Source: JBECKQ01 sp040235375 (GTDB taxonomy: Bacteria; Planctomycetota; Phycisphaerae; UBA1845). Taken from it: 19,706 bases of DNA. Shown here one piece after another: positions 7,074 to 14,637 of the stretch. The translations under genes were made by a program, and so were the position numbers. The notes below the pieces were generated by a model. That model was not told the origin of the DNA, ran no database searches, and was given only the letters and a program-made list of their open reading frames with translations. The first letter of the stretch is position 1, and every line of letters begins with the position of its first letter. The stretch spans positions 1 through 19,706 of the forward strand of contig JBECKQ010000464.1 in the NCBI GenBank assembly GCA_040235375.1. Reading direction: 5' to 3'.

Positions 7074-7732
7074 TTATGCCGGACCAGGTCAGAATCCTCA
7101 TCGTCGATGATCACGTGCTGGTTCGGAGCACAGTCGCGGATCGGCTGCGGCAGGAGACGGCGCTGCAGATCGTGGGTCTGGCGGGGACGGCCGAAGAGGC
7201 AGTCGGTCTGGCGCTGGCCGGCCGCCCGGACATCGTGCTGATGGACATAGACCTGGACGGCGCGTCCGGCTTGCAGGCGGCGCGGCAGATCCGCGAGGCG
7301 GTGCCGAGCGCGCGGTTTATCTTCGTCAGCGCGTTTGTTTACGACCGCTACATTCAGGAGGCGCTGCTGCTACACGCCTCGGGTTACGTGAGCAAGCGGG
7401 AGCCGCTGGAAGTTCTGATTGCCGCGGTCCGGAATGTCGCCGCCGGCGAGCGTTACTTTTCTCCGCAGGTTCTGCGGCGGCTGGTGATCGACAGGCAGGG
7501 AGTACGCATCGCCCGAGAGTCACGCACGCGGGCGTCGACGCTGACGGAGCGGGAGCTGGAGATCCTGAGCAACATCGCCCAGGGCCTGGCGAAAAAAGAC
7601 ATCGCCGCGCGGCTGGCCATCAGCGTCAACACCGTCGAGCGCCATTGCGAGAACCTGATGGACAAGCTCAACATCCACGATCGCGTGAAGCTCGCCCGGT
7701 TCGCCATCCGCGAGGGTTATGCCAATCTTTGA
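7070..7732 (+). CDS. NarL/FixJ-type response regulator
   Basis: This is a 220-residue DNA-binding regulator. The receiver domain (about 7-122) has the acidic pair Asp13/Asp14 (LIVDDH), phospho-acceptor Asp59 (VLMDIDLDG), Ser87 and Lys109 (VSKRE). The LuxR-type helix-turn-helix (about 157-216) has TLTERELEILSNIAQGLAKK and the recognition stretch NTVERHCENLMDKL. The GTG start overlaps the kinase stop (GTGA), and AGGAAGAGG (7057-7065) precedes it; ATG 7076 is an equally possible start. The overlap implies translational coupling and that the upstream hybrid kinase is its partner. It is the last gene of the probable sigma factor-unknown-kinase-regulator transcript. Target genes are unknown; the exported-protein cluster 365 bp downstream is a candidate by position only. 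Confidence 0.94.
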   Translation: MIMPDQVRILIVDDHVLVRSTVADRLRQETALQIVGLAGTAEEAVGLALAGRPDIVLMDIDLDGASGLQAARQIREAVPSARFIFVSAFVYDRYIQEALLLHASGYVSKREPLEVLIAAVRNVAAGERYFSPQVLRRLVIDRQGVRIARESRTRASTLTERELEILSNIAQGLAKKDIAARLAISVNTVERHCENLMDKLNIHDRVKLARFAIREGYANL

Positions 7733-8097
7733 AATCTGATAATCGGTCGCGGCCCAAGGGTGCTTCGCTGTTAAACTGACTTGTTCATATCGGCATATCG
7801 AATTCGCCTTTCTTCCTACCAAGTCTCGCGGGCGAACGTTCTTGAGTACGAATTGAGATTTCCCTTGCCCCGGTCCGCGCGACTGTGGTAGAGTTGCAAG
7901 TGACGGGCCGGACACAGAATCCCTTCATGAACAGGCATGGCGGGGCGTGTCGGTAATGCCTGCGCTCGGCGCCCGTGTTGTGGACCAGGGCGATCGAGCG
8001 CCGTGGCAACTCTTCAGAACCTCCGATCATCGGCGCGCGGCGTACAGCGCGGCCGGGGTTTGGTAGGCGTACGTTCTCGGAACGGGAGGAACACGCA
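7733..8097. other. Intergenic region ahead of the exported-protein cluster
   Basis: These 365 bases contain no convincing gene. They hold the candidate promoter at 7865-7894 and, at the end, the ribosome-binding site GGGAGGA 8 nt before the ATG at 8098. No clear terminator follows the response regulator. A frame open from 7975 continues into the dockerin gene but lacks any start signal. Confidence 0.5.
7865..7894 (+). promoter_or_regulatory. Candidate promoter of the exported-protein cluster
   Basis: TTGCCC (7865-7870), 18 bp, TAGAGT (7889-7894). The fit to a sigma-70 consensus is moderate. It would give a leader of about 200 nt before the ATG at 8098. Confidence 0.3.
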
Positions 8098-8517
8098 ATG
8101 AAAACAGCGATTCACTGTGCGGTCGCCACGTGCGCGGTGGTGGGGGCTATCGCGCTCGGTGCGCGGGGCGAGGAAGCGTCGTGCGTTACGGTGCCCGCAG
8201 GCGTGGCGACCACTTCGCCGGGTGCATTCAACAACGTCGGGCAATGCGCGATCGGCGACGCATCGAACGGGAGCGTCACGATGCACGCCGGCGTGATGTA
8301 CTGCCTGCTGGATGCGCTGCCGCATCCGCTCGGCGATTGCTCCGGGGATTTCCTTATCACCCTCGATGATCTGCCGAAGTTCGTCGACTGCGTGGGCGAC
8401 GGCGGACCGGATACTTCGTACGTGAGCGTGGACGACACCTGCGTTTGCATGGACTTCGACGGGGACAACGACGTTGACCTTCGCGATTTCCAGGAACTGC
8501 AGAGCCTGATGAACTGA
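8098..8517 (+). CDS. Exported dockerin/EF-hand-like protein
   Basis: The protein has 139 residues. A signal peptide (MKTAIHCAVATCAVVGAIALGARG, about 1-24 in all) is followed by a short Cys-containing region and two calcium-loop half-repeats of dockerin type: DCSGDFLITLDDLPKF (80-95) and DFDGDNDVDLRDFQEL (119-134). Spaced Asp residues and a following helix are typical of dockerin/EF-hand loops, and the ending LQSLMN resembles C-termini of many Phycisphaerae exported proteins. Start ATG 8098 has GGGAGGA at 8 nt. It is the first of three closely spaced genes for exported proteins. Dockerins elsewhere bind cohesins in cellulosomes; in planctomycetes their role is unclear, and no cohesin is visible here. 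Confidence 0.85.
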   Translation: MKTAIHCAVATCAVVGAIALGARGEEASCVTVPAGVATTSPGAFNNVGQCAIGDASNGSVTMHAGVMYCLLDALPHPLGDCSGDFLITLDDLPKFVDCVGDGGPDTSYVSVDDTCVCMDFDGDNDVDLRDFQELQSLMN

Positions 8518-8542
8518 CTCTTCGAAAACAGGAGCGAACGAG

Positions 8543-10495
8543 ATGAAGCGCATGACAGCAATACTGGTTGCGGTCACCTGGTGCTGCACGGCCATGGCAA
8601 ACGACGCGTCGCCGCCGACCTCGGCCGAGCAGGACGAGTTGCCGGTCGACGCCCCGGCGGTATCTCCGGACGCCGCCCCCCAGGTTGACGCCGTGGAGAC
8701 GGAAACGGCTCCGGCAGCAACGCCAACACCCGCAAGGCGCCCGGAGCCCGGCACGCAGAGCGAGCCGGCGACGGGGCCGCCCATCGCCACCTCGCCAATC
8801 TTCGACACGACAACGATGCAGTTGCCGTTCCAGGCGCTGTTTACAGACAACGACGGAGTGCCGCTCGCCGGACCGGTCGACCTGACGTTCAACATCTACT
8901 CGGGCGGCGGCGGTGTAATCGAAGGTCCGATCGCCGTCAACAACGTGCCGCTGACGAACGGCGTCGCCAGCGTGACGGTGCCGGTGACGGCGAGCACATT
9001 CGACGGCTCGGCCCGCGAACTGGGGGTCTCGGTCGACGGCGGCGCCGAACTGTCCCCGCGGACGCCCCTGGTAAGCGTTCCGCACGCGATTCGCGTTGAT
9101 CGCGTGACGAGCGAGGAGCTGGACGACGCTATTAGCCTGGGAGATTCCTCGACGTACGGGACGCTCGACATCTTTCGGACCAGCGCCGCGACCCCGGCGA
9201 TCAGCCTGTATGGATCCGCGAGCCAGATCAGCACATACGGGAGTGACGGCCTCGAGCAGATTCGCCTGTGGGGCGGGAGCTGGGGCGAGATGCTGCTTTA
9301 CAGCGCCCATGCCAACAACTACCGCACGGTCCGATTGTCGGCGGACAACGGTTCTTCGACGATCGGGGGCGACATCGAGCTCTACTCGCAGACCGGCGCC
9401 AGCCGCTTGCGGCAGTGGGGCGAAAGCTCGGGCGGATTCATGGAGTTGAGGGACGGCTCGACGCCGACGATCAGGCTCGACGGTCAGTTCGGCAGGCTCG
9501 AAAGCGATAGCAGCTTTGCGCTGTACGACGCGATTGGCGGCGCAACGCGCGGGGCGTTTTCGCGGTTCAGCTCCGGTGCGCAAATCAGGATGTACGACGA
9601 GGCGTCCAGCACTGCCCTGCTGGCCGGGGCATCAAGCACGGCCGGCGGGTTTGTTCAGGTGTACCAGCAGGACGGCGGACTGGGGCTGAACCTCGACGGC
9701 GACGCGTCCGGCGCCGACGGCGGTGGCGCGATGATTGCCTACCAGGCCGACGGCAGCTTTGGCGTCTGGCTTGACGGTGACGACACCAATGCCGATGGGG
9801 GCGGGCGCGTCGCCGTCTACGAGGCCAACGGCGGCGTCCGCGTCGTCCTCGACGGCCAGTCAACAGCCAGCGGCGGCGAAGTATCCGTTCGCGACGCGGA
9901 TGGAACGGAGACCGTCGAAATCCTCGGCGCCGAGTCTTCCACGACGGGCTCGCAACTCGTCCTGCGCGCCGCCGACGGCACCGCGCGCATCACGTTGGAC
10001 GCCGAGTACGGCGTAGCCGGCGACGACGCGCGGATCGACATCAACGGCCGCACGGTGACCAGCGTTCTCGAGATCACCGGCGGTGCGGACCTGTCGGAAC
10101 AGTTCGACGTGAAGGGCGACACGCCGCCGGAGCCGGGCATGGTCGTGTCCATTGACCCGCAGCACGAAGGCGCCCTCCGCATCAGCACGTCTGCTTACGA
10201 CCGGACGGTCGCGGGAATCATCAGCGGCGCGGGCGGCATCCGCACGGGCATGATGATGGGGCAGGTCGGCTCGGAGGCAAACGGGCGGCACCCGATCGCC
10301 TTGTCCGGCCGCGTCTACTGCTTCGCCGACGAATCGGCCGGCGCGATTCGGCCCGGCGATCTGCTCACGACGTCGTCGAAGCCCGGCCGGTGCATGAAGG
10401 TCACCGACCACGAGCGGGCCAAGGGAGCGGTCATCGGCAAGGCGATGGGCACGGTGAAGGACGGACTCATTCTGGTTCTCGTCAACCTGCAATAG
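8543..10495 (+). CDS. Large repetitive exported surface protein
   Basis: 650 residues. A signal peptide ends near AMA-N (19/20). A Pro/Ala/Glu-rich linker (20-90) follows. An N-terminal module (about 92-187) reads LPFQALFTDNDGVPLAGPVDLTFNIY to TPLVSVPHAIRV, a pattern common at the start of bacterial surface proteins. The centre (about 200-500) is Gly/Asp/Ser-rich repeats of roughly 25-30 residues with strands such as GGFVQVYQQDGGLGLNLDGD and GGRVAVYEANGGVRVVLDGQ, suggesting a beta-solenoid. The C-terminal module (about 514-650) has DLSEQFDV, VVSIDP, VAGIIS, ALSGRVYCF, IRPGDLLTTSSKPG and GAVIGKAM, known from tail-fibre-like surface proteins. AGGAG lies about 7 nt before the ATG. It sits 25 bp after the dockerin gene and 12 bp before the protease gene. 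Function unknown; adhesin or surface-layer component is inference. Confidence 0.88.
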   Translation: MKRMTAILVAVTWCCTAMANDASPPTSAEQDELPVDAPAVSPDAAPQVDAVETETAPAATPTPARRPEPGTQSEPATGPPIATSPIFDTTTMQLPFQALFTDNDGVPLAGPVDLTFNIYSGGGGVIEGPIAVNNVPLTNGVASVTVPVTASTFDGSARELGVSVDGGAELSPRTPLVSVPHAIRVDRVTSEELDDAISLGDSSTYGTLDIFRTSAATPAISLYGSASQISTYGSDGLEQIRLWGGSWGEMLLYSAHANNYRTVRLSADNGSSTIGGDIELYSQTGASRLRQWGESSGGFMELRDGSTPTIRLDGQFGRLESDSSFALYDAIGGATRGAFSRFSSGAQIRMYDEASSTALLAGASSTAGGFVQVYQQDGGLGLNLDGDASGADGGGAMIAYQADGSFGVWLDGDDTNADGGGRVAVYEANGGVRVVLDGQSTASGGEVSVRDADGTETVEILGAESSTTGSQLVLRAADGTARITLDAEYGVAGDDARIDINGRTVTSVLEITGGADLSEQFDVKGDTPPEPGMVVSIDPQHEGALRISTSAYDRTVAGIISGAGGIRTGMMMGQVGSEANGRHPIALSGRVYCFADESAGAIRPGDLLTTSSKPGRCMKVTDHERAKGAVIGKAMGTVKDGLILVLVNLQ

Positions 10496-10507
10496 GGAGG
10501 TGCGGTC

Positions 10508-12016
10508 GTGAAACGATACAGCCTGTTTATCGTGATGGCGGTGGCCGCGATCGCCCGAGGTGACAGCTTCAACATCGAGATTGACTACATGGTCGATACC
10601 GACCACAGCCACCAGCCTTCGACGGCGGTGATCAACGCGTTCAAGCAGCCGTTCCTGTGCCAGGGGCACACGGTGAACGTGGTGGTGGACGACGCCATCC
10701 CCCACTGCGACGTGCTGCTCCGAAACCCGAGCGACTGCAGCGCTTCGCTCTTCGGTTACGATGACAACACGTTTTGCAGCTTCGGCCAGATCCGGCAAAG
10801 TTACTTCGACCACGACGGTCAGGCGGGGTGGTACTACGGCGTTTTCGCGCACAAGTATCAGAACACGTCCTGCAGCACGTCGGGCAGCTCCGGGCTCTCG
10901 AACGGCGGGCAGTTCTTCATCGTGACGATGGGATCGTTCTCCGGCCAGGTCGGCACACCGTTCGACAACGCCTCGACGCTGTTCCATGAATTCGGACACG
11001 ACCTCGGTCTGTCGCATTGCGGCACGCAGTACTGCGGATCGAACACGGGTGCGGCCAACTACGTGGGTCCTTACGTGCCGAACATGCCCTCGTCGATGGC
11101 CTACCAGTACCAGCTCGCCGGCGTGGAGACGAACATCGAGTGCCAGGGGCTGTCCATTCCGGATTCGGTCTACAAGGAGATCGACTATTCGCACGGCGTC
11201 ATGTGCACGGTGGACGAAAACGCTCTCGACGAGGAAGCCGGATCGTACATGACCTATCTCGACTGGGATTGCGACGGTTCCATCGAGACGTCCGTCGCCC
11301 AGAACATCAACAATTCGAACAGCGGATGGTGCGGCGCCGGCGGCAATCGGACGACCGTTGCCGACTACAACGAGTGGGCCAACCTGTCGCCGGGGGCCAA
11401 GCTCGTGGAAGCAGCCGAGACGGGCGACGCCGACGCCCTGCGCGGCGCCGACTACCGGTTTATCGACCCCGGCGATGTGGGCGCATTGAAGGCTGCGGCG
11501 CGCGAGCTACTGGAGACCAACAAGCGGCCGGAGCTGCGCTCGGCGCTGATTCGTTCCGTGGAGACGGGCGATGCGTCGTGGCTTGCGGACGCCCGTTTTG
11601 TGACCTTCGATCCACTGGACAAGGCGGCGGTGAAGGCGTTCGCCCGCGAGGAAATCGACAGGCGGCAGAAGATGCTCGACGAACAGCCGTGCATCAGTGC
11701 GGAGGAGTGGAACGAAGCGCAGGCGATGAGGGCGTCATGCCCGCAGCCCACGCTGGTCACCGAATCATGCCTGGCCGGCGAGAACGTGTACGTGGGGACG
11801 GTGTTCTGCATTCCGAACCCTCCGATCTGCTTCGATCTCGGGCTGTGCGGGTTGCCCCACGGCGGCGTGCAGACGGCCCACGATGCGCACCCTGGGGGGA
11901 GCGTGTTCTACCTGGCGCCGCAGACGTATGACGAAAGCGGAACAGTGATCCTTGATACCCGCGGCGTCTGGACCTGCGAGCGGCAGGACGGCACGGGCTC
12001 GGCCGTGATTCGATGA
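10508..12016 (+). CDS. Exported zinc metalloprotease of metzincin type
   Basis: 502 residues beginning with GTG. A signal peptide (about 1-18) is followed by a catalytic domain with HEFGHDLGLSH (His160, Glu161, His164, His170), the HExxHxxGxxH zinc site of metzincins. A plausible Met-turn is SSMAYQYQ (Met197). Many Cys (51, 67, 77, 90, 122, 171, 176 and others) suggest disulfides outside the cytoplasm. Residues about 304-345 and 352-390 form a diverged tandem repeat starting ETGDA, 48 residues apart. The C-terminal third is Cys-rich and unrecognised. The start follows GGGAGG, which overlaps the previous stop, with a 7-nt spacer, so translation is coupled to the repeat-protein gene. Substrate unknown; processing of the neighbouring surface proteins is possible by context only. 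Confidence 0.9.
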   Translation: MKRYSLFIVMAVAAIARGDSFNIEIDYMVDTDHSHQPSTAVINAFKQPFLCQGHTVNVVVDDAIPHCDVLLRNPSDCSASLFGYDDNTFCSFGQIRQSYFDHDGQAGWYYGVFAHKYQNTSCSTSGSSGLSNGGQFFIVTMGSFSGQVGTPFDNASTLFHEFGHDLGLSHCGTQYCGSNTGAANYVGPYVPNMPSSMAYQYQLAGVETNIECQGLSIPDSVYKEIDYSHGVMCTVDENALDEEAGSYMTYLDWDCDGSIETSVAQNINNSNSGWCGAGGNRTTVADYNEWANLSPGAKLVEAAETGDADALRGADYRFIDPGDVGALKAAARELLETNKRPELRSALIRSVETGDASWLADARFVTFDPLDKAAVKAFAREEIDRRQKMLDEQPCISAEEWNEAQAMRASCPQPTLVTESCLAGENVYVGTVFCIPNPPICFDLGLCGLPHGGVQTAHDAHPGGSVFYLAPQTYDESGTVILDTRGVWTCERQDGTGSAVIR

Positions 12017-12034
12017 CGGGTGAGTGCCCCGGTT

Positions 12035-14218
12035 TCACGGACTGGCAAGGTCGGCAGTCGATCGCGATTCGACCTTCTTGGTCGGAGCCGACGGCATGGG
12101 TGACGCGTCTTGCCCGGTCTCATCGTCGGAAAGGAGCTTCTGCCGGCCGTCTTCGCCGCCGAAGCATTCGATCATGACCGCGGCGACCGCCGGGTCGAAC
12201 TGCGTTCCCATGGCCTGCCGGATTCGCTCGATGGCCTCCCCGTGGGAGAAGGGCGGTCGATAGGGGCGGCGGGAAGTCATGGCGTCGTACGCGTCGGCAA
12301 CGGCGAGGATGCGGCTCTCAATCGGGATCTCGTGACCGGCCAGGCGGTCGGGGTAGCCGGCGCCGTCGTAGTGCTCGTGGTGGCTGCGGACGATCTGAGA
12401 CAGCGGCTCCATGTCCGCAACGCCGGCGAGAAGCTCGGCGCCGATCGCGCAATGCCTCTGAAGCACCTTTCGCTCGCTCGACCGCAACCGCGAGCTCTTT
12501 TGGAAAAGCCTGCGAGGCAGGCCGACCTTGCCGATGTCGTGGACGAGGCCGGCGATGCGGACCATCTGCAGGGTGCCCTCGTCGTGCTGGCCCATGGCCA
12601 CGGCCAGCTTGAAGGCGATGATGCCGACGCGGCGGGCGTGATCGCCCTGGTACGAATCCAGCGAGTGAATGGTCGCGCACAGCGCCTCGACCAGGCCGAG
12701 CCAGCGCTGCTCGAGGCGCTGATACTCGTTGCAGTTGTGCAGCGCCGTGGCGCCGATGGCGCCGAGGGCCGAGAGAATGACGGTCTGGCGGTTCGAAACC
12801 TCCGATCGCTGACCGCCGGTTGACGCTTCGATAACGCCGAACACTTCGCCGTAGGCGACCAGCGGCAGCCGCAGCTTCGACGTGCGGCCTTCTTCATCCA
12901 GATCGATCGGAATCGGTTCGACACGTCGGCGGGGGAAAAACTGGTGCCCGCTGCGCAGGTCGTCGAACCAGTCGTTCAGATCATCCACCGGCAGCGGATC
13001 GGCGCTGCTTGCGGGCGCCTCGATGTTGATGCTGGCCAGCGGCGCCAGGCATTCGCGTTTCGGAACGTGCACGGCCAGCCGCACCTGCGGCCAATGAAGA
13101 ACGGCGGCCACCTGCTGAATCGCGTCCTGGGCCACGCGGTACTTGTCCGGTATGACCTGGAGGATGGAGAACATCGAGCCCATCAGGGCCATCGTGTCGC
13201 GATCGACCCGAGTGTCCGGCGGCTCGACGGTATCGGCGGGCAGTTCGGCGATCTCAGCGGACTCCTCGAAATCCAATGGCATCGGGCTGTCAGAGGCCGA
13301 TGGGGCGGCAACGACCATATCGCGGCTGCGTTTCGCCTTGTAGAGCGCCTCGTCGGCACAGCGGACCAGCGAATCGGCGTCCTGCGCGCCGCATTCGTGG
13401 AGTTCGGCGACGCCGAAGCTGGCGGTCACGCGCATCTGCTGGCGCTCGTAAACAAACTGGTCGCAGCGCAGCGCGGTACGCAGTTGCTGGGCGACCTGCA
13501 TGGCCTGGGAAAGCTTTGTGCCCGGCAGCACAACGACAAACTCCTCGCCGCCGATGCGGGCCACAACGTCTGATTGCCGGATCAGGCTGGCGAGGCGGCG
13601 GGCCGTACGCTCGAGAACAAAGTCGCCGGCCTGGTGGCCGAACGTGTCATTGAGCGTCTTGAAGTGATCGAGGTCGACGATGATGACGGACAGCGGCCAT
13701 TGGGTCCGCTGCGCGAAGGCGACTTCATGGCTGAGCGTGTAGATGAACGTTCGCCGGTTGGGCAGGCCCGTGAGCGGGTCGCGCATGGCGTCTCGATTCA
13801 ATCGATCCTGTTGGCGGCCGATCTGCTCGGCCGCATTGGTCAACTCGTTCGCACACAGGCGGAAACCGCCGAAGCGGTATCCCTGCGGCAGCGGCAGTTC
13901 TTGAGTGCCGGGCAGGGAGCGGATCGACCGGCGGAGTCGCTCCACGTCCCGGCGAATTCGCGAACGAATGACAGCGCTATACAGGCCAAAAAGCAGCGTC
14001 GCCGTGATGGCGACGATTCCCGATAGTACCAGCCCCTCCGGCCTTGCCAGGAGTTCGCGGATCGCGCCCGGGTCGATTGCTCTGATCACGTCGTGCAGGT
14101 TGGGCAGTGCGACCGCCGGAACACCGTGGGCGCACCCGTTACTGACGCACAGAGTTGCCACCAGCATCTGCATTGTCTGCCGCAAGGTACGAACGTGGCC
14201 GCGTGACTGCACGTGCAC
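12035..14218 (-). CDS. Membrane diguanylate cyclase / HD-GYP phosphodiesterase
   Basis: 727 residues. The N-terminus has a hydrophobic signal-like stretch (about 17-37) and a membrane span (about 62-83). The GGDEF domain (about 140-300) has DPLTGLPNRR, DLDHFKTLND and the active motif GGEEF (223-227), with an inhibitory RxxD site (Arg214, Asp217) five residues before it. A GAF-like middle (about 345-495) follows. The HD-GYP domain (about 505-690) has GDHARRVG, VHDIGKVGLP (His559, Asp560) and HHEHYDGAGYP (613-623). The protein can in principle both make and break cyclic di-GMP. Start GTG 14218 has GAGG about 5 nt upstream; ATG 14173 is an alternative that places the hydrophobic stretch at the N-terminus. 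It converges on the protease gene with only 18 bp between. Confidence 0.93.
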   Translation of the reverse strand: MHVQSRGHVRTLRQTMQMLVATLCVSNGCAHGVPAVALPNLHDVIRAIDPGAIRELLARPEGLVLSGIVAITATLLFGLYSAVIRSRIRRDVERLRRSIRSLPGTQELPLPQGYRFGGFRLCANELTNAAEQIGRQQDRLNRDAMRDPLTGLPNRRTFIYTLSHEVAFAQRTQWPLSVIIVDLDHFKTLNDTFGHQAGDFVLERTARRLASLIRQSDVVARIGGEEFVVVLPGTKLSQAMQVAQQLRTALRCDQFVYERQQMRVTASFGVAELHECGAQDADSLVRCADEALYKAKRSRDMVVAAPSASDSPMPLDFEESAEIAELPADTVEPPDTRVDRDTMALMGSMFSILQVIPDKYRVAQDAIQQVAAVLHWPQVRLAVHVPKRECLAPLASINIEAPASSADPLPVDDLNDWFDDLRSGHQFFPRRRVEPIPIDLDEEGRTSKLRLPLVAYGEVFGVIEASTGGQRSEVSNRQTVILSALGAIGATALHNCNEYQRLEQRWLGLVEALCATIHSLDSYQGDHARRVGIIAFKLAVAMGQHDEGTLQMVRIAGLVHDIGKVGLPRRLFQKSSRLRSSERKVLQRHCAIGAELLAGVADMEPLSQIVRSHHEHYDGAGYPDRLAGHEIPIESRILAVADAYDAMTSRRPYRPPFSHGEAIERIRQAMGTQFDPAVAAVMIECFGGEDGRQKLLSDDETGQDASPMPSAPTKKVESRSTADLASP

Positions 14219-14602
14219 TTGTGCCTCAGGGCCTCTAGTGAAATTCGGAAGCTCCGAGGCCGGTCTTTACTCGGATCAAACGTCCTTAGCTGCTGCATTG
14301 TGGGTTATCGGACAGCGGCCCCGCGCCGGCGTGCGCGTGATGCGCGGGCCCCGCGCGGGAGCATACAAGCTCCTATGCCAACGCGTGTTACAAATTCGAT
14401 TACGCTCACGGCATCGCCTGATGAAGGGGATTGGGGCTGCCGGCTTGCGCTTCGAATCCCTGGGAGCGAGGGAACGTTGTGGGGTTGGACTGCCGCTCGA
14501 GTCCGCAGAGGTTGAATGCGCGGGGAGACCGCGCGCGATAGGCGGATGCGGCGAAGGTGCAGGCTTTCCAGTATTGATAAGTGTTTTTTTATGTTGGAGG
14601 GC
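14219..14602. other. Intergenic region with several small hairpins
   Basis: No gene is supported in these 384 bases. Short perfect stems are present: GGAGC-6 nt-GCTCC (14358-14373), GGACT-8 nt-AGTCC (14487-14504), and GCGCGG-ggaga-CCGCGC (14518-14534), whose loop GGAGA resembles the GA-rich loops of the RNA downstream. A run of seven T is near 14585-14591. The left part is the leader of the GGDEF/HD-GYP gene; no clear promoter was found for it. Confidence 0.5.
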
Positions 14603-14631
14603 TTGAAGTTGGGCGGCCGATGATGTAGACT
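14603..14631 (+). promoter_or_regulatory. Promoter for the GA-loop RNA
   Basis: TTGAAG (14603-14608), exactly 17 bp, TAGACT (14626-14631). Each hexamer matches the sigma-70 consensus at four of six positions. Transcription would start near 14638-14640, just before the first GA-loop hairpin at 14644. Confidence 0.55.
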
Positions 14632-14637
14632 ACGTGC

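Noticed and set aside
7883..7900. Sigma-54 promoter (GG...GC) upstream of the exported-protein cluster
   Set aside because: The GG and GC elements near 7886-7898 are only 7 nt apart instead of the required 10.
14448..14470. tRNA-like T-loop sequence (TTCGAATCC)
   Set aside because: The flanking bases do not form a T stem, and no acceptor, D or anticodon arm can be built around it.
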